Source of the DNA: Pseudoscleropodium purum
Taxonomy: Eukaryota; Streptophyta; Bryopsida; Hypnales; Brachytheciaceae
Reading direction: 5' to 3'
NCBI GenBank assembly: GCA_963969395.1
Contig: OZ017801.1
Coordinates: forward strand, 21,705,611 to 21,769,610
Length of the DNA stretch: 64,000 nt
The translations under genes and the position numbers were made by a program. A model generated the notes under the pieces. It had not been told where the DNA came from and did not search any database. It worked only from the letters and a program-made list of their open reading frames with translations. Of this stretch, positions 1 through 10,990 are shown piece after piece (position 1 is the first letter of the stretch; each line of letters begins with the position of its first letter).

Positions 1-2
1 AA

Positions 3-132
3 CATGTTGGCTCCAACAAAAAACGTCATTTGAAATTTGTTGAAAACCTTGCTTCCAATGTGTAGAACGTGTTGGAATGCATTGGAAACAAGGTTTTCAA
101 CAAATTTCAGACAACATTTTGGAGTCGACATG
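3..132. repeat. Foldback (inverted repeat, 29-bp near-perfect core arms)
   Basis: Bases 32-60 and 80-108 are reverse complements with a single mismatch, separated by a 19-base loop. The pairing continues less perfectly outward: 14 bases starting at 3 (CATGTTGGCTCCAA) match the reverse complement of 119-132 with two mismatches. The whole segment could fold into one long hairpin. It may be a small foldback transposon or a MIR-like precursor; the sequence alone does not decide, and I recognise no known microRNA in it. Confidence 0.8.
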
Positions 133-899
133 CTTTTCTTCTAGCGAGATGTTCACAATCAAAACATGAGAGCTTTAGAGAGCCTAATGTCACTTTTTTG
201 TACACCTTCAAACAACACTCTAAAATTTCATAAAACAGAAAGAGCTTCATTCCTTTGGGATTGGTGTAAATTAAGGGCTTGTTCATATTGGGCCCTACTT
301 CCAACTACAAGTAGAAGGAATGACACTAATTCTACATACCTAGGTTAAGAGTGAATTTTTGTCTTAACTAAATTTTATTATTGTAGGAAGATAATTATAA
401 TTATAATTGTAGGAATTGGTGTGGAACACATGTGCACGTGAAGGGTAGAATAGATGAGGTGTTACATAGTAGATGTTTTGGGATTGGTTGAACAATGAGT
501 AGAGTGGGTGAAGAGAGCATTGATGAATTATTGAATGAAAAGAAGTTTGTAAGGAAGTTTCTAATTGATATTTTTTTTAAATTCACAACTTATTTATATA
601 GTATTCAAATTATGCATGCTAAAGCATGTTAGAATCCTCTTCCATTTGCCAACAAGATCCAATAAAAATAATTTGTGCTAAAAATAGTAAGTGTGCTCAG
701 TCGCTATTTATATCAATCATGTGTGCACTTACCTTCCAGTTGATAAAAATTTTCATTTGAGTTCAGTTCAGTTGGGCTCAAATACTTCATCCATTCACGA
801 GTCTCCCTCTGGTTCGTGGCCTTGTGTGTGTCCCAATTGCGCCACTTCCCCTGCTCTGCACATTTATTTTTTGGTTGCAAAATTGCGCAAAGTGTCAAA
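133..899. other. AT-rich intergenic stretch, no gene seen
   Basis: Only short open frames without recognisable similarity occur here. The end of the stretch grades into the upstream region of the five-exon gene that starts at 2220. Confidence 0.5.
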
Positions 900-2219
900 A
901 GAGATTCTTGCATACCAGGACTGAACGCCGTTGCGTCCTCCAACCCTAAAGCCTAGCTCATGCGATCTCTTGTCTAGCGGTAAAACTCTCTCTGTCTCTC
1001 TTCCTGTCTCTGAAAATTTTCGATCATCTCCATCTCTTCCTCCAATCTTTCAGTCGAAATCTGTTTTCATCTTTTGTGTCCCGACCTTGAGTTTGTCGAA
1101 GAGGCAAACTTCTTTTGCTTTGAATGTCTGGTAATTTTTCAGCTTTTAGATCTGACTCGACCTCAACTCTATTGCGAGCGCTTTTCGAAGCCCTTTGGAT
1201 TCCTTTGCCTGGTTGTGCAACTGTCAACTAGTTAGGGTTTCCAGTTTCTATCTAGGAATATCATGAATTCATCGAGGGTTGGAAGATTAGAATTGAGTTC
1301 ATCTGAAATGTCCGGATGGCGCATATTAGTGGGAAAGCCTAACTGGATGAAGCCTGTCATTGTTTCCCTCTGTTACACAGCACCATTGCTTTGTTTGTGC
1401 ACTTCAACGACTTTACTTTTTTAGAATTGTCCCTCTGGACACGGTTCTAGTGTCGGGGGCTCGATATTGCATCCCTCTAGCAATAGCGGGGGTTTAGTGA
1501 GACTTCAGACACGGAAAGACTTCAAAGAAGAAGAGAATTGACTGATCTTGCAGGCGGCTGATTTCCAAGAAAATCTCTTAAGTCTGCCGAAAGTACCCTA
1601 ATCACGGGAGAGACCCCTCGTTGCGGTAGAGACCCCCACACTAGGACTGTGCCTTGTCTTTTGCTTCATATTTTCACCGATAATTCGAAGCTTCTACCGA
1701 TTCACGACTTTTCTTTGTATGGAATGGTTGAGGTTTGAAGTTCTGTGAGCAATGCTTTAGAGGTTCTTTTGTTCAATGTTGAATTTAGGGTTTACACAGA
1801 GTGAGTGAAAAATTATTACTTGACTTCAAGCGTACGTTCCTCTGTACTGAATGTCTTCAATTATGAAAGAAGCCAGAGTTTCATTATTTAACATCTGAAT
1901 GCATGATATCCGATTTCGAATGACTTGGAGGATTTGCGCCTTTGTGTGGATGACCATGCCACTCGTTTCTCTGTTCTAAGTCCGAAATCCAAGAGTCATT
2001 CGAAACCCTAAACCCTAACTGCTAATTCGTTACACAAAATTCCTTGAATTCTCGAATTATCGAATCCTTGGTCCATGAGGGGTCAATGCTGCACCAGGTG
2101 CTTTTTGACTGGAAATTCTCATCGTTCTCTGAATGTTTCAGTACCGTCATGATTCTCTGACATGTGACTTGTTTGTTGCTTTGTGGCCACAGGGGGCTGC
2201 GCTTTTGAATGACAGTCAA
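900..2219 (+). promoter_or_regulatory. Upstream region / 5' leader of the TCAIM-like gene
   Basis: This stretch is less AT-rich than its surroundings and contains a CT-rich tract around 985-1012, common in plant 5' leaders. It also holds a telo-box-like tract, AAACCCTAAACCCTAA, at 2003-2018, often found near plant transcription starts. A spliced leader is possible: a donor near 981 (GCG|GTAAAA) and an acceptor at about 2191 (GGCCACAG|G). No protein-coding exon was recognised. The transcription start and the leader intron are inferences. Confidence 0.4.
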
Positions 2220-4858
2220 ATGTGGGCATGCGGATGTAAGTTATTCTTGAGACGTGGCGCAGCTTTGGGTCAAGGAGACCATCACATTTTGCAAGTTGCT
2301 CGATGGATGCATGATGATTCTCTCACGGTCCCCAAATTTAAAAATGAACTCCGCCGCCTTTACAAGCTTATTCATCCTGACCTACTCCATAATTTTCCTA
2401 CCGAACAGGTCAGTATCCAGCGCGGTTGATTTAGTAACTCCTTGGTAAGAATTGAGGATGGTCTTGAAACTTTTTGGGTGAATGCTTTGAACTTCTAGAG
2501 CTTTTTGCGAACTGCAGTATTTTTAGCACTCAACAGAAGTCCATACTGATCCTTTCTTGACTAGAATGTTGAAATTTGAATTTTTCAGATCTTCTTGAAA
2601 TTTCATGCAGTGAGTTTCTTGCATTTCATGCTGCAGGCAACAAACCTACGTTCCTTTCAGTTGCTTCAGGAGTATTTGAACGCTGCCAGGGGCGGGAACA
2701 CTTCCAGTCGTTTCTCTTACCATTTTGAGTTCTTTATCAAGGACTCAAGTGATGATGAGGCTGAAGATGACAAGACGTTACAGCGAGTCGAGGTCTCCCT
2801 TCCACCACCACAAGTCAAATTTCATCCTCAAAGAGGGGCTGAAATGCTACCCGGAACGAAAGTCGCCATTGGGAAGTTGTTCGCTGCTTGTGGCTTGTCT
2901 TCTGAAGTCTCTCAAGGCTGGGTTGGCGATGATCACGTTAGTCTTTCCGATTTTTTCCAACAAGCTTCAGAGTTACAACGGAAAGATGCTTCAGTATTAA
3001 ATCGTGAACAGCAGGTAATTAGATGCCTTCACTCAAGAGCATGGTGGGGTTTGAATTTGACTTTGAAGTTGCCTGTGAAGTTGCATCTTTTTATGTCATA
3101 ATTTTTGTGCCAAGGGGATCTCTACCATAGCAAGCTACATATCTTGTGACATCTTAATTTGTCATTTTTTTAACATCAGAATGTGCTTGTAAATGTAGCT
3201 GATATTCTTTTTTGAGGCAGATTTATCAGGAAATGCTGTGGGGTATGGATGCCTTCGTAATCATCGATGTTTAAAATGCAGGTCCTTATGGTAAAGAATG
3301 CAATGAAGATGAGAAGTGGGATTACCGTTTCCTTCCTGCCACCTCTAACTGATTCTAGTGTAGAATCAATGGAGGCCTTGGAAAGACTTGCACAAGTTTT
3401 GGATAGATGCGGAGACATTCCACTGCTTGGGTTTGCACTTATGATAGGGGACTGTTATGGAATTGATGCTATTGGGAATCTATGTATAGATCGTAATGGT
3501 GGTGTCGAATCCTGGATTCAGTTTCTGCGCCAGGTGCGGTTTCTACTTTTGTATTGCTTTGAATGTGTTTTTTTGGATCCTCATTCTAGATTTATATCAT
3601 TTGTCTTATAATTGCGTGATTGTCTTACATCCTTTTTTATGGAAGGTTAGGATAAACAATGGCTCTGTTTTGGTATTTCCTTCCAAATTTGACAATCAAT
3701 GACTGATTATCCATGATCTACTTTGGCAGGTGGATCTAGAGGATGCAGCAGCTCGGAAAACTGCAGTGAAAGAGTATCGTTCAAGAGAGTTTGAGATTGC
3801 TAAAGCCATGCAAGTGGCAATGGTCTTTACCTATGCATCGCTGGCAACTACTCCTGCGTATTTTCATTTCCTTTCCGAAATGGCTGAAGGTGCTAAGAAG
3901 CATGGCCCCATAAGTGCTGGCAGGTTTAACGAGCTGCCCGTCCGAGTTTCTGGTAATATATTCTCCCGCCCCGTGACATATGTTTTAACCCCTAAGTATC
4001 CATCTCCATCTCCATATCATATCTGTAGGATTTCAATTGAGTCATTTGGATGCTTCTAGGATGGGTCATTTAGAATACAATATTGTAAAGGAAGCTCATA
4101 TTTAGCCGCTAAGTGCCCAAATGACCAAAAGTGGTCAAAAGTGGCGACTTCAATATCTACTAGAGTTGAGATAAATCATTCAAGAAGTTCTAAGAAGGTA
4201 CAAAATGTACCAAGTCAGAAGAAATCATGCCCTTCATTTTTGAACAACAGAAATACGTTCTGGGAGTTTTCAAAATCGATTATTAGCTCTAAATGGAATT
4301 TCTAGTTTTTATTTGGGTTCTTAGATGAACTCAACCTAGTGATTTTCGAGCATCAAAGGATTCTGGTATGCTCAAATGCATGACTCATTGTAAGTGGCAC
4401 ATTCTGAATCTATTGTATGCTCCGGTGCAATAGCGGCCAGAGAAGTGTTTGATTTGTCCGCATCAAGCAGCCAGGCTTCAGGCTGCTCTATGGATGAAGT
4501 CACGGGCGCAATTGTTGTGCCAGTCTCAGCCAGTTATTTGGTTGTATCTCGATTTATTTCGGAGCGAGGCCACGAGGCACTTTGGTACAGACGGAAGCAC
4601 GAGGAGGCAAGGAAAAGGATTGAGGGTCTTCAAGTAGAAGTCAGGAAAAAACTGAAGCTGAGGCATCTGTTGGTGGATCCTAAACTCTCTAGCGACCAAC
4701 AGGAATCCGCGTTTGCCAGGTTGTTGAGGAGCGTTCCAGAGTTGATGAGATATACTGAAGGTCTGTCTCTCATGATTTCAGATGAGTATCGTCTGCCATT
4801 GCCAGGCTTCAAGGGACTAGCACATTTGAAATGGGATTTCAGTATATCTAACTTGTGA
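2220..4858 (+). CDS. TCAIM-like mitochondrial protein (DUF4460-DUF4461), five exons
   Basis: Exons are 2220-2408, 2637-3014, 3282-3533, 3730-3952 and 4434-4858. All junctions are GT-AG and the phases agree, giving 1467 nt, 488 residues plus a TGA stop; human TCAIM is close to 500. The N-terminal exon has a short Arg-containing leader that could target mitochondria, then the DUF4460 signature around residues 45-60 (LRRLYKLIHPDLL). The last two exons carry the DUF4461-like part, ending with EGLSLMISDEYRLPLPG, which corresponds to the conserved C-terminus of the animal protein. Residues near 105-120 form an acidic linker (SSDDEAEDD). ATG 2220 was chosen because a likely splice acceptor (GGCCACAG, about 2191) lies between it and the in-frame ATG at 2133. 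The last acceptor (CAATAG|CGG, 4433) was chosen because it restores phase. In mammals TCAIM is a mitochondrial protein linked to T-cell activation; the plant role is unknown and cannot be that one. Family assignment is by recognition of sequence pattern. Confidence 0.8.
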
Positions 4859-5056
4859 TGAGTCTATTCTTGTACACTAGTCGTACCGGGGATTGAACAA
4901 TTCAATTTCTGTTACTGAAACTATATTGCCAACTCCCTGTTGATTTGTTGAAAAGCTCATTCCATAACATTCCTGAACAGAAGACTACCGTATTCTTTCT
5001 GTAGGGGTCTTCATTCCGCATGAAGATAAGCTTATTTGCCCCCCAAATGGTACCTT

Positions 5057-5994
5057 TTAACCCGTAAGAGTCCCTAGCATGTTGGGTTTAAAAACATGAT
5101 GATTGCTTTTGAAGTGTTATAGGTCTAAATGTCTTTAAGGTATAGAAATCTTAACTAATCAATCTTGCAATGTAAGTGTTGTAGATGATGTGAATCAAAT
5201 TTGGAGTCATTTGCCCTCATAAATTGCAAGATTATAATGTTTTATTGTTGAAAATGGATGCTGAAATTTTTCTAGCAACACATTAGAGGTGAAATTTGAT
5301 TTTTTGAACCTACTCAAATGAGAAGACTTTAAACTATAAAAGTACTTTAGAATTAGCATATAAACACATTGGTGAAAGAAAATATCATCCAAATGATTCA
5401 TTGTGTTTGCAAAATGGCTTTGAAGTGTCATAGTAGCATAAGAAATTGCAAAAAAGTCATCTTAAATTGATCCTCCTATTGAATTGCTTGCTTCTTAGAC
5501 ATTCATAACTACTTGGATTTATACAAAAAATTTACCACAAAATAAACTAGTATGTGTAACTTTTCCAAAAACATTTTTCGAAACAAACTGCCAAAGTTCA
5601 TTGTAATCCCAAAATGTTTAGATTTTGAACTTCGAATGTCTTCTAAACATTCCAAAAGTGGATTGATATAAAAAATTTATTGCAATAGCTAAACTCTAAG
5701 AGGAATCTAACCCAACAAATTTTATTGAAAACAAACATTAGATGGAGATAAAAGCCCCCCAAGTTGTAGCCATCAAATTGTAGTTTGGTGAATTCAAATT
5801 GAACCCATGAACTTCAAGTAGCTCCCAAAAAATCAATACATCATGGATTGATATGAAAATTTTACCACAAACTAGAAAAAAGAGTAAAGATTTTACAACA
5901 AGTTCTATTAAATTCAAACATCAAATGCAAAAGTTACAACACTTTAAATTGAAGTTCAAAACTATATAGACACTCTTGGTCACTTAGGGGTTAA
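5057..5994. mobile_element. TTAA-bounded non-autonomous element (divergent subfamily)
   Basis: The segment begins TTAACCCGTAAGAG and ends CTTAGGGGTTAA, so it has the same termini as the other TTAA-bounded elements in the window. Its interior is largely different from the 12241, 16703 and 29433 copies. It is AT-rich and has no transposase frame. The identical TTAA on both sides fits a four-base target duplication. It lies about 200 bp downstream of the TCAIM-like gene. Confidence 0.6.
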
Positions 5995-6568
5995 ACTCCC
6001 AAAAATTCTCTCCTAGCAAATTTGATTCTCCGACCATCCTATTTACTATTTTCTCCATCATTCTTGTAGCTCCCCATAGATCTACACAAGATCCTTCCAA
6101 TAAGATGGTCTCCCACCTTGTTCAAGAATGTTGTTACATTCATCATGATTTCACCATCAAGAAACAAAGAATTTGATATGCAATACTATTTTCATCAATT
6201 ATCATCAATTATAGAAACTATTGTCAATGCACTTCCGTACCTAGAGTTAGGGTGCCATACCTATTAATTCCTATTCAATTCATAGGTTTACCACCAAATT
6301 GGGCACGATAAGATTCTTTGTTCTCCAACAATATTATCTCCTTTGTAGAGTTGTGGAATGTGATATAGAATCTCCTTTTTGTAGGCCTAGTATACTATAT
6401 CTGAATGCAATAACATATACGAAATATTAGGTGTTAAACGTGAAAACTATGTGATCTCGATGATGCGCATATATTTATCAGCTGTTGCTCGAAATAAACA
6501 AAAGTCATGGTCAATTTACGGTAATATCATACTGGTTCCAGAATCGCAAAGTTCAAAAAAATAAAAGG
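5995..6568. other. Intergenic, nothing recognised
   Basis: AT-rich sequence between the TTAA element and the tRNA gene. I see no coding or RNA signature. Confidence 0.5.
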
Positions 6569-6575
6569 AAAAAAA
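6569..6575 (-). terminator. RNA polymerase III terminator of tRNA-Pro
   Basis: A run of seven A on the plus strand, which is seven T on the transcribed strand, starts one base after the tRNA 3' end. This is the standard Pol III stop. Confidence 0.8.
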
Positions 6576-6576
6576 G

Positions 6577-6647
6577 GGGTATCGGGAGAATCGAACTCCC
6601 GACCTCTTGCACCCTAAGCAAGAATCATACCACTAGACCAGATACCC
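6577..6647 (-). tRNA. tRNA-Pro (anticodon AGG)
   Basis: On the minus strand the 7-bp acceptor stem pairs perfectly (GGGTATC with GATACCC). The A-box-like D arm reads TGGTCTAGTGGTATGAT. The anticodon stem CTTGC/GCAAG encloses the seven-base loop TTAGGGT with anticodon AGG. The T arm is GGGAGTTCGATTCTCCC, with the TTCGA loop that also serves as B box. There is no intron and no encoded CCA. It reads CCU, and other CCN proline codons if A34 is modified to inosine. A T7 Pol III terminator follows directly. Confidence 0.95.
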
Positions 6648-6656
6648 AGAATATTC

Positions 6657-6690
6657 GACACGTGTCAGAGCCCACTAGGTACACGTGCCC
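6657..6690. promoter_or_regulatory. Pair of G-box (CACGTG) motifs
   Basis: CACGTG occurs at 6659-6664 inside GACACGTGTC, which is also an ABRE-type core, and again at 6682-6687. They lie just upstream of the tRNA gene. G-boxes bind bZIP and bHLH factors in plants, but no Pol II gene obviously uses them here, so function is uncertain. Confidence 0.4.
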
Positions 6691-8232
6691 TCCGTAGCAA
6701 CGAAAACTCACCGGCGCTTAGGCCGACTCTGCTAGCAGATGTCCCAAACTCTTGCTCAAGAGTAAATGATTCCTTCTCCATCCGGCAACGTGGGACCCAA
6801 CCTGCACACCCAGAACTGCCACTTGAAATGAATGAACTGAGTACATTTTAGTTGGCGAGTCGCACAGACGTTACAGTGGCAATCACGCACAATCCGAGTA
6901 CCTGAGATTAGATGCAAACTCCCACATGAACTAAACCTGGTACTCCGCAAACACTCTAATATCCATTGATACAACAAACAAAATCAAATAAACACACTCA
7001 CAGCTTATAGTCAAATGTAATAACTTCCTAATAACAGAATGAATGCTCTAGGAGAATCTTTAATGTGCACGCAGATCAAATATAAGTTCGTACAAGTCTT
7101 TCTCTTTCTCTTACGTAAGCAGACACTCAACCACACGAACTGGTTGGAGTCTCTCTCTCTCTTTCTACGAGGTCTCTTCCGTTCTCTCCTAGCCAAACAA
7201 TACCTCCAACATATTCGCAATTACTTTATCCATCGTTCCACGCAAACCTACACAAGATTTATTTCAGACTTCGGAGTTAAGAGTTAATGAGCTTCGTGCG
7301 CACAAGTTGTATTCTTGATCACTTCGTTCGAAAAAATTGGTTGGCTTAGAAGATACAGCGTACTGAAAATCATAGTTACATTTAAGAACGGAAAAGATAG
7401 TACAAGTCAGAGATGCACCACGGTGGCCACAAAACGGTCCTACTCTGGCTGTGTTTATTTTAAATGGATCCAAAGCAACAGCGTTGAACCTCTAGGTCAT
7501 GTACCACACTCTATGGACTTGGGAACACACTCTCCAGAGTTGAACCTCAAGGTTATGTACCAAACTTGAGAAGAGTTGAGAAAAAAGTACCGGCAAATTA
7601 CTCCGTCATATTATCCACGTCTTTTCATGCAAGTAATTGTGCCCTTCACATTGAATCGAAAGCGGACCAACGGCACTCACCATTCGAATGAGTGCTTCCA
7701 AATTACCATCGAATCTCGTGGCATTGTAGGAGGGACTGCCACAGCAGAGCCTTCCCGAGATCCTGCATCAGCACCAAGTCATTTCTGAATGAATAACCAG
7801 CTGAAGCACCTTACCCACTCTAGCGTAGTCACATAGCCTCCCAACAAACTCAAAAAGGCGACACTAGTCATACACTAAACCCTAAGTAAGATCCGGACAC
7901 ACCAATAAAATCATGACTTCTTCTGCAAACTGAAGGGACGAGCCTGCTACATGGGTACAGTACTCCTGCGGCAGCAAAGATCAGCTCTAACATTCAAAAT
8001 CCTCAAAAAAACAAGACAGAAGTAATGTGATAGATCAACACTTCAACTCCACCTTCCAGTCCTATCTAGAGATTGGAAATGAAACACTCCAAAGCGTTCT
8101 TGGAATTCTGGGTATGGAACATCAAAGTCGAAGGTATCATTACGCACCTGTTGCAAAAAGCTGTACTCCTCCGCTTTGTCATCCTCGTCTCCTCCAGTCA
8201 ATCATCTCATAGTAATCCAAGAGCGCAGAAAC
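6691..8232. other. Intergenic / 3' side of LIP2, no further gene recognised
   Basis: This stretch contains only short unconvincing frames. An imperfect direct repeat of about 30 bp starts at 7483 (GTTGAACCTCTAGGTCATGT) and at 7539 (GTTGAACCTCAAGGTTATGT). The part nearest 8232 is expected to hold the LIP2 3' UTR. Confidence 0.45.
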
Positions 8233-8922
8233 CTAATTAACCTCCATGTCCACAGCGTCAAATCCAAACTGCGTCGCCAAACCCTGAATCAGCTCCTCCG
8301 TCACCACATCAACATCTGCCACATCCGGCGCCACTTCCTTCCGCAACGACGTCACCTCCTTGTCCCTTATCCCGCACGGCACAATGTGATCAAAATGACT
8401 AAGATCAGGATCCACATTAAACGCCAATCCATGAGAGGTAATCGACCCGGACGAAACCCTAACCCCAATGGCGCCGATCTTCCGCATCCCCTTCACCCAA
8501 ACCCCAGTCTCCTTCTCCATCCGCCCACGAGCCTCCACCCCATGCATCTTGCACACCGCCACCATTACATCCTCCAACCCCTCGACGTAAGCTCGTACCC
8601 CAATTTTCAATTCCCGTAATCCTAAAATCGGATACAGCACTGGTTGTCCTGGACCGTGGTACGTGATGTCTCCGCCACGCTCAGTGATGTGAACCTCCGC
8701 GTTTAGGGTTTCCAGATCCGCGGGTGAGGCGAGCAAATTGTGCAAAGTGCGCCGTTTGCCCACTGTGAAGGTGGGAGGGTGTTGCAAGGAGAGGACGACG
8801 TCTGAGCCCCCTTGTCGACGCCGCTCTATCAGCTGGTGTTGCAGAAGCTCGGCTTCTGCGTATTTCACCAAACCGCGCATCCGCCACACCTCCAACCGCC
8901 GCCCGATCGCCATGGTAACCAA
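8233..8922 (-). CDS. LIP2: Octanoyl-[acyl-carrier-protein]:protein N-octanoyltransferase, mitochondrial type
   Basis: This is an intronless 229-residue member of the LipB family. The enzyme moves octanoate from acyl carrier protein to lysines of lipoate-dependent proteins such as glycine cleavage H protein and 2-oxoacid dehydrogenase E2; lipoyl synthase then adds sulfur. Visible signatures in order are LSLQHPPTFTVGKRR (about residues 44-58), the substrate-binding RGGDITYHGPGQ (about 82-93), the lysine motif RKIGAIGVR (about 146-154), TSHGLAFNVDPD, and HIVPCGI with the catalytic cysteine near residue 183. Length and start region match plant mitochondrial LIP2, which lacks a long plastid transit peptide, rather than the plastid LIP2p. 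Two in-frame ATGs (8922 and 8913) are possible starts; the choice changes three residues. The reading frame is full length and unbroken. Codon use is richer in G and C than the surrounding DNA. Confidence 0.93.
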   Translation of the reverse strand: MVTMAIGRRLEVWRMRGLVKYAEAELLQHQLIERRRQGGSDVVLSLQHPPTFTVGKRRTLHNLLASPADLETLNAEVHITERGGDITYHGPGQPVLYPILGLRELKIGVRAYVEGLEDVMVAVCKMHGVEARGRMEKETGVWVKGMRKIGAIGVRVSSGSITSHGLAFNVDPDLSHFDHIVPCGIRDKEVTSLRKEVAPDVADVDVVTEELIQGLATQFGFDAVDMEVN

Positions 8923-9549
8923 TTCCGGGCAAAGAAAAGCTTCAAATTCTGCAAATTGCCGATTGAGATTTGGGATTCTTGGGGACTCTGTTGATTTGCA
9001 TCTGTTGGTTGTGGGTGATTCTTGGCGATTCGCGATTGCGCTGCACCTGGCACAGTGACGGGAAGCGCACCAGGTTTTATGGATGAAAGAGACGATGGTC
9101 GGATGAAATGTAATGGATGCTGTTTGATCTCCACGACGTGTTCTGATATTCGAAGGACGAGGAACCCAAGGAAGTTGGGCTTTGGCCTAGAGTCAAGGCT
9201 TCAAGAGTTGAGACTTTGGACGTAGTGTGAAATCAGGAGTGAAATAAAATTCTGTATTGAAACAGGATAGCTATTGGGGGATTATATGCATCATTTTTCC
9301 TCAATGGATATGAAAGTCGGTATGTAATATTTAAGTAAGTGGTTTGGGCATATAAAGTGAGGTATTAAATTTTATTTACATAACAAAAAGAAATTAAAAA
9401 ATAAAACTTTAATGACACACAATATCAAGCATTATCAGGCACAAAGTAGTAGTATGTGACTTCAACACCATTGAGCATGTGGATGTTAAAAAGAGAGAAA
9501 AAGACAACACAAGAAGAGGTCAAGTAGAAATTACACCATAGGTAAACTT
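8923..9549. promoter_or_regulatory. LIP2 upstream region, then AT-rich spacer
   Basis: About 300 bp next to the LIP2 start keeps a gene-like base composition and should contain its promoter and leader. From about 9226 the sequence becomes AT-rich and featureless. No TATA box stands out clearly. Confidence 0.4.
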
Positions 9550-10990
9550 CTATTGAGATTAAGACCTTATTTAACACCTTTTAAAGATTGTCCAAAAAGT
9601 TTTATACTTGAAATTGGAATTTTGGTTACACATGAGATGATAGGATATGTACAAGGGTCAATTGCTTTTGCGAAATTAGATGGCATAGCTAATATTTGGT
9701 TGGCTATGGCACATATCTCTAACCACTCATATATTTTCAGCAAGTTACACAAGACAATATAATTAAGGGAAAGACATGTGTTTTTTAGCAAACAACTTTT
9801 AGCATTTGAAGAGGACAAGAAACTTCTTCTTTCATCTTGGAAAAATGCAATATCTAATACCAAAGGCCAACATTGGATTCATTAAAGAGCAAAAGTTGTC
9901 TGCAAAAAAAAATTTACATACTTTAGAAAACACTATTTGAAGGCCCTTAGATGAACAAATGGATTTTGAAGTTAGTTGGAAAAACACAAATGCTCGCAAA
10001 TGCTTTGACTAAGCCCTAGTAAAACTCCAACAAATTTGCCATCAAAAAATTTGATTATTAATTTGATAAAATCTTGTCAAAGTGGATTAGACTATGAGAA
10101 CATTGCAATGAAGTGCTTTTTGAGATTCCAAGTCTTCGTGGATGAGACAAATGCAAACTTTCAAGCACTATTTACAGAGATTTATGAAACATACAATCTT
10201 TAGACCAAATTGAACCAAAGTAAAATTATTTTACTTCTAGTAGATGGCAATATATAATTTTGGTCTAAAATTTTAGACCAATCTTTCTATTTGGGATGGC
10301 CTATAAGATTTTTTTTTAAACTATTAGCCATAACAATGTAAGAATTCCTTCCACTTGGAATTAGGAATTGCAAATAACGCTTGTATTAAAGAAGTCCATG
10401 TTTGATAATTAATATATGGCATTTGAAGTTATAGATTGAACCAAATACATCAATCAAGACCTCTATTAGTTTTCAATTTTGAAAAGGCCTATGATTGTAT
10501 TATAGAAACCTTTTTAAAGCTACAATACATTATTTGTGATTCTACAACATTTGGATCAAAGTAATAACGGTGTTGTATAAAACTGCATTAGCTTCAAATT
10601 AATTAAATGGTGCTAACAAAGACTTACATTTCCATTAGAATGATCCGTCATGTAAGGGTGCCTACTTGCATCCTATCTATATTTATTAATTGGGAACTTC
10701 TAGGTAATTGATATGCTTGATGATTCAATATAAAGAATTAAAAGTTTGAAATTCCCTCATGATATAAATACCAACAACCTCATCTTTGTGAATGACTGCA
10801 CTTTAATTACAAGGTACAAATACTAGCCTAAATACAACAATGAACATCCTCACAATCTTTTGTGATTCATCAAGCACCAAAATCAACTCAATAAAATGTA
10901 TTGGGATATAGGTAGGCCAACAATCTTATTTATCGATTTGAAATAATGACAAATGTTTTCATTGGCTTCCAAAAGTATATATGATGCGCT
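9550..10990 (+). mobile_element. Degenerate LINE (L1-type) reverse transcriptase remnant
   Basis: Conceptual reading across frames shows L1-type reverse transcriptase blocks in the correct order. WPI..FFKLLAI is at about 10280-10330, FEKAYDCI at about 10477-10500, VLYKTALAS followed by NGANKD at about 10570-10625, FVNDCTLIT (the position of the FADDT catalytic box, mutated) at about 10783-10812, and SSTKINSIKC at about 10868-10900. Frameshifts and stops are frequent, so it is dead. The boundaries are uncertain; 9550-10270 may be upstream LINE sequence and the 3' part fades after 10990. Confidence 0.6.

Noticed and set aside
2003..2018. Telomere-like repeat AAACCCTAAACCCTAA
   Set aside because: Only two units. 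Telo-boxes of this size are common near plant transcription starts, so it is not evidence of an interstitial telomere.
8176..8619. Plus-strand 147-residue frame over LIP2
   Set aside because: It is antisense to a clear LIP2 coding sequence and has no features of its own.
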